From assembly GCA_036873135.1 (NCBI GenBank), contig JAPTYO010000012.1:9990090-10054089 (forward strand): a stretch of 64,000 nucleotides of DNA, given 5' to 3'. Source of the DNA: Clarkia xantiana subsp. parviflora. Lineage: Eukaryota; Streptophyta; Magnoliopsida; Myrtales; Onagraceae. This document shows, piece after piece, positions 54,508-64,000 of the stretch. The notes under the pieces are model-generated. The model ran no database searches, was not told where the DNA came from, and was given only the letters and a program-made list of their open reading frames with translations. Each line of letters begins with the position of its first letter. The stretch's first letter is position 1. Made by a program: the position numbers and the translations under genes.

Positions 54508-57125
54508 ATGTCTGGTAAGACTTTCCTTCTTTGCCTCCGTGATTTACTGATATTATCTTCTTTTTCTTGCCTAAGCTTTCCCGTTATGGCCGTTTTTAGA
54601 CGAGGCCAGTTCTAGAGGAAGGAACCTCTTTACATTAGAGCTTGCTACTAATGAAATCTCGGAGACCCTTTATGAAGCTGCTCTCCGGGAAGGCTGCATC
54701 ACTTCGGCCTGGGAACCTCGCTTTCCCTACGATTCTCACCAACCCACCAAGAGAAAACACATAGTTACCCGTCCTAGGGAAGGAGAAGTGTTTGTCTCCA
54801 CAGGACAGATAAACGCCGGGATTCGATTCCCTTTCCGCGGGAATCTGGTTGAAATGTGTAACTTCTACAAGACGCATCCAACCACCTTCTCCCCACACGC
54901 TATCCGCGTGTGGAATGCCTTCCAAGTCCTGTGCCTCCGCCAACAATGGACGTACAGCCTGCTGCTCTTCCGTACCTTCTACGGAATGAAATGTAACAAG
55001 GCTGGGGTCTGCTCCTTTACCCCTCGACTTCCCAAATGGACCAAGGAGCAACTCGCCCGCTTCGGCTGGGATGGCGAGACCTGGAAATTCAACAAGGATC
55101 GGGGGTTCCTTCGCGACTCAGGGTCCGACAACAGCGGGTGGAAGAAGTACTACTTCTTCGTCCAGAACAGCTCCGTCCCGTGGCCCCGATGGGAGGTTGT
55201 CGCAGACCCTGCCCCCAAGTTTGAATCCTACACCGAGGACGACTTCAACACCCTTCAACTGATCTAGCTTTATCGTTGGGGGGAGTCCTTCGCCCCCCTA
55301 GACGCCAATAAACTTGTGGAGGGGGACCTGATCAAGATCGGGGTCCAACTTCTCGATTCAATTTCCGACGATTTGGTTCTTTGGGTAACACTTCTAACTG
55401 CATTTTTACTTTCATTTTTGCAGCCAAGAAGGCATCTCTGCTGACCCATCTCATGTTGAAGCAGGGGGAGACCGACGCTGTCCCAAGCTCCAAGCGGAAG
55501 CGGAAGTCCTTGAAGAGGGGAGCCTCCTCTTCTGCGGCTCCTCCGACTGAGGAGCAAGTCGAGATGGCCAAGCGGGCCAAAAGAGAGGAGGTGAACAAGG
55601 CCTTCGGTGTCACCACCGCCGAGGAAGGTAAGCGTGTTCGCCAAGCTATTAAAAAATACAGGAGGTTGGTTCCCGAGGAGTTTATCCCCTCCGACCAGCA
55701 GTCGCGGGTCAGAGAAATCAAATACATACTTCAAGGGGAAACCCCCCGCGTCCTCAAGGCGGGCTATTACAACTTCTGTGGAAAGGACCAGTACGTCCCG
55801 CGCGGGGTCATCTGGTGCCCCAATAATGAACTTCCTGACTTTATTCGTCCCGCAACCGCAGGTCCATCGGAGGCTCTCACTCCGACGAAGGCTGCAACTC
55901 CAACGAGGGCTGCGACTCCACGGGAGCCGATAACAGAGAATACCCCGACGGAAACTCAGTTCCGTCAGGTGACTGACTTGGATGTTTCCCCCTCCTCTGA
56001 GGAGCCAAATGAAGGTCTGACCCCGTCAGAGGCCAGGGCGGAGCATCCTGAGGCCTGCTGTGGAGGACGTGTCCCGGAGTCCTCCCTTGGATTTGCGCTC
56101 TCCCACTCCGGAGCCTCCGACTGAGGCTTCCAGGGTCATTCCTCCTCTTCCCCTGGATGGGAGCCTCTACGAGGTTTACACCCCCGATCAAGAGACGGTT
56201 CCCTGGAACCCGATCGAGTCTCTTCGAGGGGTCCCAGTCCATCGGGGAGACCTTCAGCCAGAATTGGCCCTGCACTTGCTGGCAGGGTCAATTCCACCAT
56301 CCTTGAGACGTCCGATCTCCTTGGCTGACGAAGATATCGACGAGGATCTTCGCGACATGGCCATCCGTCGGGTGGAGGTAAAACTTTACTTTCGCTTTTG
56401 CTCTTGCCTTCGATTATCGGACCTTAACCTCTTTTCCTTTTGCCTCAGGAAACTGCGAGCCAACAGCGCTGCTTTGGTTACATCCTCGCTCTGAAGGATG
56501 CTCTGAAGGAGGAGCGGGCCAGGTCGGACCCCGACGCCTTGGCCAAGCTCCAGGAGGACCTTGCCGATGCTGTGGCGGCAAGGGAGAAGATAACCAATGA
56601 GCAGACCCTCCTTGGCCAGAAGGCTATGGACTTGCAAAAGCAGGTCCATGACTATGAAGCCGTGTTGCGTCGGGACCGGAGGATGCTCAAAGAGGAACAG
56701 CAGCGGCACGAGGCGGAGCAGAGGCAGCTCATCCTCGAGAAGAGCATTCTCGAGGAAGCTAAGGCGGGACTCGAGGCCGAGAGGCTCAGGGTCGCGAGGA
56801 GGGTCGCGAGGAGTATCGGAACTCCGATGATTTCAAGGCGGATGCCGTGGGGTTCTGCAAGGCCGAGGTGGAGAACGTTCTGTTCAATGCCGTCGAGGAG
56901 CTTTACACGGTATATGAGGATGCCATTGACTTCAAGAAGTCTGAGACCCTTGCCCCCTTCGCGGAGAAATACTTCAACCTCCCCGCGGAAAGTGATGAGG
57001 CCGATGCCCCCGAGGGTGCCGCGGACCCGACTCCACGTACTGCGGAGCCTTCTGCCCTGGACCCCGCGAACTCTGCACCCTCCGAAGCTGCTGAGGACCC
57101 AAGTTCCAACAAGGACCAGGCTTAA
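54508..57125 (+). pseudogene. Gypsy-2 accessory gene (putative gypsy-type transposon protein), antisense to the element, disrupted
   Basis: A very short first exon ATGTCTG (54508-54514) followed by GTAAG, then an acceptor TTTTTAG at 54599 and exon 2 from 54600 in phase. Exon 2 encodes the conserved domain: NLFTLELATNEISETLYEAA, GIRFPFRGNLVEMCNFYKTH, HAIRVWNAFQVLCLRQQW, LLLFRTFYG, WKKYYFFVQNSS. TAG at 55265-55267 interrupts it before LYRWGESFAPLDANK. Later parts encode a Lys/Arg-rich segment (SSKRKRKSLKRG, about 55478-55513), low-complexity Pro/Thr repeats, and from 56440 a long coiled coil (DALAKLQEDLADAVAAREK onward). After a frameshift near 56810-56850 comes a C-terminal helical part ending in an acidic/Pro/Ala tail at 57125. 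Same layout as 25592-27750. Function unknown. It resembles the extra ORFs known from Tat-lineage elements. Confidence 0.78.
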
Positions 57126-57239
57126 TGCTTCATTCTTTAAGTCCTTGTAATTTCCTCTTCACAATTTCCTCCTTGTATCGGAACTTTCAGGCCTTCGGGC
57201 CTTTATGAAAAATTCATTTCATCTATTTTGATCTCGATT

Positions 57240-57900
57240 ATTATTGCACTACTTAAAGCGACTTGACTCGTTACTTAAAACGTTCCGATACATCACTTAA
57301 GATGACTTCATACATCCTTCCGATGCTTCACAGGGACTTACCACTTAAGGTTTCTTGCCCGTGCCATTTAAGGTGATTTCATACGTCCTTCGCGACGTTT
57401 TTCTCGGGACTTCACCACTTAAGGTTTCTCGTCCATACCGTTCAAGGCAATTTCACACATCACTTAAGATGATTTTATCGCACCATTTAAGGCTTTTTAT
57501 CGCGTCATTCCAGACGACTTAATCATACCCCTTAAGGCTTTTTCCTGCATCATAAAGATGACTTATTCGGACCCCTTAGGGCTTTTTGCTGCATCATAAA
57601 GACGACTTACGTGGACCCCTTAGGGCTTTTATTCATACCTAGGCTTTTTGTTGCATCATAAAGACGACTTAATCATACCTCGTATGGCTTTTGTTCTTAC
57701 CTCGGAAGGCTTTTTATCGCGCCATAAAGACGACTTAATCGTACCTCGTAAGGATTTTTAATCGTACCTCGGAAGGCTTTTATCGCGTCCTTTAGGACGA
57801 CTTACTCGTACCTCGGAAGGCTTTTATCGCGTCCTTTAGGACGACTTACTCGTACCTCGGAAGGCTTTAATCGCGTCCTTTAAGACGACTTACCAACAGT
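57240..57900. repeat. Degenerate tandem repeat in gypsy-2
   Basis: About 15 units built on CTTAAGG(C/T)TTTT...ATCGCGTC-(A/C)TTTAGGACGACTTA. They are regular in the right half (about 43-45 bp; CGTACCTCGGAAGGCTTTTA repeated at 57690-57870) and more diverged in the left. The block lies between the 3' end of the accessory gene and the end of integrase. Confidence 0.85.
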
Positions 57901-58039
57901 TAGAATAAATCTAAAAGCAATTTGATCGAAAGAAACCTCTTTTATTCATTAATAACTCAAAGCTTGCTTACATCGGATCAATCGATAGATAACTTGCGCC
58001 ATTCGTGGCGACTTAACATCACGCACCTCTTAAGGCGAC

Positions 58040-58522
58040 TTAGGATCTAACATGATATTTCTTCAAGTGTGTGCCACTGAAAGAATGTTTCAAAGTCTTG
58101 CCATCAAGGTCTTCTAACTTGTACGCATTCGGGGCTGGCATCCCTACGATCTTGTAAGGTCCCTCCCATTTCGGTGACAACTTGTTGATCCGATCTTGAT
58201 AGACGAACTCATTCCTCCGCCAAAAAAGTTCTCCAACGAAAATTTGTCGGGACTTGACCCGCCGATTATAGTACCTGGCTGTTGCCAGACGCATCCGAGC
58301 CTGAACTTCATCAGCCTTCCGCCTTTTCTCTTCAAGCAAGTCCAAGTCCAGACGTCTCATTTCTTCGTTCGTCAGAGGCTCATAATACCTCATGCGATGG
58401 GACGCCACCGCTATCTCCACGGGAGCAACTGCCTCCGTGCCATAAACAAGGCCAAACAGAGTCTCCCCCGTCGATTGCTTGGGTGTTGTTCTAACAGCCC
58501 ACATCACGTTTTTCAAGCTCAT
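58040..58522 (-). pseudogene. Gypsy-2 integrase C-terminal fragment
   Basis: 160-codon open frame with the end of a Ty3/gypsy integrase: AVRTTPKQSTGETLFGLVYG, LSPKWEGPYKIVGM and LKHSFSGTHLKKYHV. The catalytic core is missing because of a deletion that joins this region to the primer site. The frame itself has no stop. Confidence 0.9.
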
Positions 58523-58595
58523 CTAGCCAATGACCCTGCAAGGCCAAACAGAGTCTCCCCCGTCGATTGCTTGGGTGTTGTTCTAACAGCCCACA
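58449..58595. repeat. 55-bp direct duplication at the gypsy-2 deletion junction
   Basis: 58449-58503 and 58541-58595 are identical (start AGGCCAAACAGAGTC, end TAACAGCCCACA), 92 bp apart. The second copy runs into the primer site, sharing CCCACA with it. Confidence 0.92.
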
Positions 58596-58606
58596 GACGG
58601 CGTCAA

Positions 58607-59342
58607 TGTTGGATCACGGTCGAATCTCTGGTATGTTCTTGACGGAAAACCTGAACTCCTGGGCTCCGCGTAATCCTACAAAAAGGGATGATCCGGGTGG
58701 TGACCCAGAATCCCTCTCCGATGCTTAAATGAGAGTTTGAACGATGGGGTGGATAGCAATAGTCTAAGTTCGTATTAGAGAATGTGTTTTCTGAGGTAAC
58801 TTCCTCCTTTATATAGGAGGGGAAGTTACCTCAGTTACCTGTAACCGCGCCTGACAGTTTACCCACGTACCGTATATCTCGTTCAGGATTCCGCGTATCT
58901 CGCCCCACGCTCCGCGTATCTCGCCCACGCTCCGCGTATCTCGGGCACGCCCTGCGTATCTCGGGGGAGTTTATCCGTATCTTAACCGTTTCCCCACTAC
59001 TCTATCTAGTAGGCGGGTTTCTTGGTCTTATCCTCTGATCACAAGTACCGATCCATATCGGGGACTCCAGAGTTGTCTCATTCTAGGTCACCACCTAGGA
59101 CCCCTCGTCCCACGGGACAGGGACAGCATTCTCGGGGCTTTATTATCGGGGTCTTCTCAAAGGCATATCGGAGCCTACTCAGAGGCTTCTCGTCGGGAGC
59201 ATTCAGTTCACATATCGGGACCGATCTCGTCGGACCTTTCATACTGGGCTTCTGGACCTTCCAGGTCTTTCGCGAGGCCCATTAGGCTTACCAGCCGTTT
59301 ATTGACTGTTAACGGGGCTAACGATTACATCGGAACCCATCA
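58607..59342 (-). repeat. Gypsy-2 5' LTR
   Basis: 736 bp partner of 53203-53937, ending CCCATCA before GGGAG. Confidence 0.93.
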
Positions 59343-62300
59343 GGGAGCTTTCAGCAAATTTGGTTATTGCTGATGGATACGAATCCTTATTTTCTTGCAC
59401 AAAGACGTTAGAGAAAGGTCGAATGAGTTACTCCGGTAAGCTAAGTTTCTATGTTTTCAGCTCATTATACTTTCTTTGCTCTCAATCATTCAACTTTTAT
59501 TGTACAGTACAACTACCTGTTACAGTGTTAAAACCCGGCAAGATAGTAAATTTTTAAATGGGGCGTTGGGTGAGTAAGTTTAAATAAAGCTGGCTTAAAC
59601 AGTTACTTGATTCCCTTGAAGTGGTCATTATACATCGGTCTTATGAAAAGCTTTTTTTGTGTGTGATGGTGTTATCTTAGGAGTAGCCACATTTTGGCGT
59701 GTAAAGTCAGCATTTTCAAGTAATGAGGTAGCTTTACCCATGGCAGCAGAGGAAGGGTTCACAGGTCTTCTTTGTAACAACGGAAAGGATGAGCCTTCTG
59801 CTGTTGTAGTTTCAGGTCTTGAGGAGTTTGAGAAAGAGGAACTCCAACGGATTGACAACGAGGGAAGGTGCATTATAACTGATCACGGCCAATTTAGTGA
59901 GTTCTTGTAAAACTCCGAGCATTTTGAAGACTTATACTGGATCTTGCTTTGGATACTGAACACATTGAATCAATTGTTACCTAATTTTTCTGTTACCTGC
60001 TTTTGAAGTTTCAACTGAATTATGACGATTTGGCAGTTCTTTTCAATCTATATGGTCCTTGCGCTCAAGCAAATGATACAGAGAGGATCCAGTTCAAGTT
60101 CAAATTTTATAAGATTCTTCAGGTAAGTTATTTGATGCTGTTGTTGAGTTGAAGTTCATTAACTGATTTGATAAGTGGAATTTCGGTTTTCATTTCAAAG
60201 GCTTATACATCAATGTTCAACTGGGAACTAATGTAATATCAAAATGCCTAAGTTTTACTGTCTGCAGTTATTGTATGTTGACTCACTTCTATGATCATTC
60301 GAATCCACTCTTCATATTGAAATGACTACTCGATCTAGTAAATGGAACATGCGATCTGGATGAACATAAACCTTGGTCGTGAAAAGATGACCTCTTAATT
60401 CCAAGGTCACTTCTTTGCAAATTGACCTTGAGTAAGATAGAAGCTTGTACTGGGCATAAGTAAAAAAATTGTGCTCGTAAGCATATGTTTCTTCTTTATA
60501 GAAAGATTACAGGCACTGATGTTTTCGTTATCAATAGGAGCATCATTTCCTTCTTGACCAGTTCAGTGAACGTTTGTATGGGTCTTTTTTGCATATGACA
60601 AGTTGTTAATGAAAAACCTGACCCGCCAAAAACAAGTAATCTATCTGTGTTAACGTTAGTAGTCATAGCATTTATCATGAATTTATAATTTTTCTCTTTT
60701 TGCTTTTAGTTATTATTGTCTTTTGTATTCTTCCGTTAGCATTCGCCACCTGCATCTTCTCTCGTTTCATCTAAAAATTAAAGAAGTTAAAAAATAGTTT
60801 AATTATTTTACTTCCTTGCCCTTGGCTTATATTGCTAATTTTTGCTGTAGAGAAGATGGGAGAATCTCCTGCAGCAGGGAAGAAGAATATTGGTTGTGGG
60901 TGACTTGAACATTGCTCCTACTGTTTTGGATCGTTGTGATGCAGGACCAGATTTTGAGAAGAATTAGTAAGCTCGTACTAATCTCTTTCTATCATCTGTC
61001 TTATACAGAAGAATTATGCTCTGTTTATGGCTGTTAAGATATTTCATAAGCTCGTCTACTAGTCAAGACATTGATGATTTATGGGTTTCAAGTGGCTTGC
61101 AGAGTTAGAACATGGCTGAGATCCATGTTTGTGGATGCTGGTGGCCATTTCTCTGATGTTTTTAGAACCATACATACTGATAGGTTTGAAATTCGTCTTC
61201 TTCATCAAACTTATCAACATGATCTTTACTTTGTCAGTTTAATAACTTCTCCTTCCTTTCATTAGTAACTTGCTGTTTGTTTATATATTTTATTTACATT
61301 TTGGTTTCGCTTAATATTGCAGAAGAGACGCGTATACATGCTGGTCATCGAGCAGAGGTGCAGAACAATTTAATTTTGGATCAAGAATTGATCATATCCT
61401 TAGTGCAGGGTCCTGCATTCATCAAGAGAAATATTCGAAAGACCACAATTTCATGGCTTGTCATATTAAGGATTGCGACATATTGACACAGTACAAACGT
61501 TGGAAACCTGGCAATACTCCTAGGTAAATGTAGCTTCTATTCTAACATTACACTTGATGATGGAAATCACTACTTTGCTGTTGAATGACAATATATTACG
61601 ATTGATTTAAGATTCATTACAACTGTTCTCTCATCCCACTAATGAGCAGCATATTACTGGAACAGAGAAATATAAGTGAGATGACAAATAGGAGAAACGA
61701 ATATGCTTATCCACTATCTTGTTTCCATTTTGTACTTTCTCTGGGTGTTACAAATGAAGTCATACACATGCATTCTTCTGATGAACTAAAGTTGTTTACT
61801 TAACCCTAAGGTGAATATATGTTATTGTGAAAAAAGGATCAGGTGGAAAGGTTAGTGGAGCACCAAATTGGAGGGGTCTGATCATGCCTCTGTCTATGCA
61901 AGTTTAATTGAAATTCCAGATGTTGCCCAGCACAACACTCCTCCATTATCTTCTAGATATCTTCCCATGATTCGTGGTTTCCAGCAAACACTCGGTGAGA
62001 GTAACATTTCTTGCTTGTTATATATTTTGTTTTTGTGTGCATCTTTTTTATATACACTCTAGAGCCCAGAGGAAAATATATTCATAGCTTCGTGTTCTAA
62101 CAAATAGAGTTATTTGACAGTAAAATTATACATTCAAGTCTTCTTTAATTGTACATTATATAGGTTACAATACAGTTTCATCTACCTATTATGGCTTTTG
62201 TGATGATATTTCAATATGATATAGGTGATTTTGGATCGTTTATGAAGTCAAAATATGTTTCAATTTGGTATCTATAGCTTCAGATGTTTTTACAAGTATC

Positions 62301-62509
62301 TGAAACCCTTATGTGAAACAAGTAATCAAACATTAGAGGATAGGAATTTTGCTAATGTATATGTTGGTTGATAAGCGAACAAAGTTAAAAGGTAGAAGAA
62401 GAGTTTTAATTAACCTAACCCCCCAATATATGTTTTGCAGGGCCCAACCTCTAATTCTTGTGGTTTCTTCAAGTGGGCAGGAGGAGGATCAAAGACCAAG
62501 GGTAAGTAA

Positions 62510-62658
62510 TAACTGACCTTGCTCGCCCAATATCATCAATCCACTTCACTTGTGTAGGTGACTTTGAATTGGGAGCATTGACCTAAGCTGATCATATTCT
62601 CTAGTTTCAATTATTTACAGCTTGCTCTCTCTATATATATATATATACTAGTCACTAA
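62510..62658. other. APE2 pseudogene 3' flank
   Basis: Short AT-rich stretch with a (TA)n run at 62630-62648. It ends with TAA, the duplication of the MITE. Confidence 0.5.
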
Positions 62659-63257
62659 GAGCATCCACGATAATATTAAATATTTTGTTTTCCTTAAAGG
62701 TGACACGTAGGCTTTTTATGTGGTTTAAGGAATACATAAATTTATGTAATGCTTAAATAATAATAGGTCTACTATGGTTTGTTTTACTTAACCGTAAACA
62801 TATTTTATTATTAAATTTTAACAATTAATTTAAAAAGTAGTTATAATTAAAGTTTCAGTTATGTCGTTACAATCAGCTAACAAAAATTGGTGTCGTTACA
62901 ATTAAATTTTTTGTCTAATTTTACAAAGAGATTTGTGTTATTTGTTTTATATATATATATTCATTTTATATATATAACTAAGATATCTGCTAAATTTGCT
63001 AGAATTATACATATTTTGTTTTATATATTCGTAAATATCTGCTAGGTTATATATATATGGAATGGAACAGCTGTGTTTTGAAAAAAAATGAAAAAAAATG
63101 AAGACAATTAATTTTACATAAACATAAATTTATGTGTGAGTCCCATTTTTAAGGACTGCTATGTAAAACCACCGTAGAAGTTTTTTTTTCACTTTATATA
63201 AATAAACATATTGGACCCATGTTTACGTAATCCTTACGAAATACCATGTGGATGCTC
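62659..63257. mobile_element. Tourist-like (PIF/Harbinger) MITE, 599 bp
   Basis: The ends GAGCATCCAC and GTGGATGCTC are exact inverted repeats flanked by TAA (62656-62658 and 63258-63260). AT-rich, no coding capacity. Subterminal parts with TTACATAA and TATGTAAAACCAC resemble the smaller element at 5462-5866. Confidence 0.9.
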
Positions 63258-63292
63258 TAACCGCTTGCGCAATATTTTACTTAAATATATGA

Positions 63293-63528
63293 CCAGCAGT
63301 AGTGGTTTAGTGGTCAAGTGCGCTTACTCCCATGTGTTTTGGCTCCGAGTTCCCAAGTTCAAAACCCTCAGGGCCGTCACCTTGCGGTGACCTATTATAA
63401 AAAATATCAGGTTCTACCTAACCCACACACCGCCTCAGTCATATGAGTTGGCTTCTTGGTTATACTAGGTTGTAGCGGGATGGGTCTAGCCACTACTAGC
63501 CTATTCCTTTTGATGCAAAAAAAAAAAA
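63293..63528 (+). mobile_element. tRNA-derived SINE
   Basis: Pol III promoter boxes are visible: A box TGGTTTAGTGGTC (63303-63315) and B box-like AAGTTCAAAACCC (63355-63367). The unrelated body follows, and the copy ends in a poly-A run after TTTTGATGC (63516-63530). Flanking AAATATATGA / AAATATATATGAA is a plausible target duplication. Not a functional tRNA gene: no acceptor stem or cloverleaf closure. Confidence 0.82.
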
Positions 63529-63530
63529 TA

Positions 63531-64000
63531 TATATGAACGCCTATGTATTAACGAGAATGTTCATGGACAAAACTTTACCTCTTATGAGTTGACTCTGAT
63601 ATAGTTGTTAATGCTATAGATGCCTCTTAAAAAACTAAACAAGGAAAACAAACTGATTAATGTACCCATTTATATATGTACTAAATGAACATTAAATAAT
63701 AATACGTATTCCTAAACAAGGAAAACAAACTGATTCATAAATTAATACAAGGAAATAACTTTTGATTAATTAATTATAATACTTAGAATTAGATAAATAC
63801 AAAAGAAAATAAATTTATATATGTATTAAATTAAATGTTTTCGTATTTTATAAATATATATAGACATTACAATAATATATAATATTATGAAATAATAGGT
63901 AATTTTTGTGTTTTAGAGACATGAATTGGCGATTATGTCATGATGTGTTAAATTGATTTTTTCAAATATTCGAAATTATTGAAAGTGATATGTTTCGCTA
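63531..64000. other. AT-rich intergenic end of the window
   Basis: No gene or element boundary recognised. A short direct repeat AAACAAGGAAAACAAACTGATT occurs twice (about 63635 and 63713). Confidence 0.5.

Larger units (their letters stand above)
53203..59342 (-). mobile_element. Gypsy-2: Tat-lineage-like Ty3/gypsy derivative inserted in APE2 exon 2, minus strand
   Basis: LTRs of 735 and 736 bp (53203-53937 and 58607-59342) are flanked by GGGAG (53198-53202 and 59343-59347). On the minus strand the primer site TTGACGCCGTCTGTGGG follows the 5' (right) LTR, and a polypurine tract (TCTTGGGGGCAAATGA) precedes the 3' (left) LTR. The sense strand keeps only the C-terminal end of integrase (58522-58040). 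Gag, protease, RT and the integrase core are gone. The opposite strand carries the accessory gene 54508-57125. LTRs about 97% identical by eye. Confidence 0.95.
52998..62509 (+). pseudogene. APE2: APE2-type AP endonuclease (exonuclease III family), disrupted
   Basis: Exons of a plant DNA-(apurinic or apyrimidinic site) endonuclease 2: 52998-53105 ([14 protein letters not shown]...), 53179-53202 continuing at 59348-59435 across gypsy-2, 59681-59896, 60037-60122, 60851-60966, 61103-61183, 61323-61523, 61843-61994, and a last piece 62441-62509 (SNSCGFFKWAG, the end of the GRF zinc finger). Catalytic motifs survive: [21 protein letters not shown]. Breaks: gypsy-2 inside exon 2; TAA formed at the exon 5/6 junction (exon 5 ends AAT-TA, even unspliced it reads TAG); TAG at 61853-61855 in exon 8; and the long central exons between the nuclease domain and the zinc finger are missing. 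The active enzyme would cut abasic sites and trim 3' ends in base-excision repair in the nucleus. This copy cannot make it. Confidence 0.92.

Noticed and set aside
63293..63380. tRNA gene at the A/B boxes
   Set aside because: Cloverleaf and acceptor stem cannot be formed, and the sequence continues into a poly-A-ended body, so it is a SINE.

Overview
The window is nuclear DNA of a flowering plant, probably a eudicot. The evidence is intron-rich genes with GT-AG splice sites, AT-rich intergenic DNA, and plant-type transposons: Ty1/copia elements with tRNA-Met primer sites, Tat/Ogre-like Ty3/gypsy elements, CACTA, hAT, Tourist-like MITEs and a tRNA-derived SINE. The species cannot be named from the sequence. 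Only two intact host genes are supported, a small plant-specific protein (19185-19586) and a group IV-type calcium-dependent protein kinase (47982-51603). A third host gene, an APE2-type AP endonuclease (52998-62509), is broken. Most of the rest is transposon sequence, and most elements could be bounded to the base by target-site duplications (TSDs).

Layout. 1-1683: noncoding, unrecognised. 1684-16271: copia-1, split by an 11.85-kb CACTA element (3925-15774). The CACTA element itself contains a Tourist MITE, a hAT element and copia-2 (8336-14352, minus strand). 17141-18780: copia-3, internally deleted. 19185-19586: small host gene. 19728-42402: copia-4 with 184-bp LTRs, split by gypsy-1 (20548-38118), which is in turn split by a young gag-only element (28703-36565, minus strand). 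43123-47586: copia-5, with a fairly complete but broken pol. 47982-51603: CDPK gene. 52079-52752: hAT-2. 52998-62509: APE2 pseudogene, with gypsy-2 (53203-59342, minus strand) inside its second exon. 62659-63257: Tourist-like MITE. 63293-63528: SINE.

Working relationships. None of the retroelements looks autonomous: each lacks domains or carries stop codons, so any movement would need enzymes from elsewhere. Gypsy-1 and gypsy-2 are diverged, but each carries an antisense multi-exon accessory gene of the same layout (conserved N-terminal domain, basic low-complexity middle, coiled coil, C-terminal helical part). In both, a tandem-repeat block lies between the end of the sense coding region and the 3' end of the antisense gene. 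That shared layout, and a second gag-like domain after the protease of gypsy-1, are the most unusual biology here. The CDPK has all catalytic and calcium-binding residues and a 12-exon model with consistent phases, and is probably functional. APE2 is almost certainly dead at this locus.
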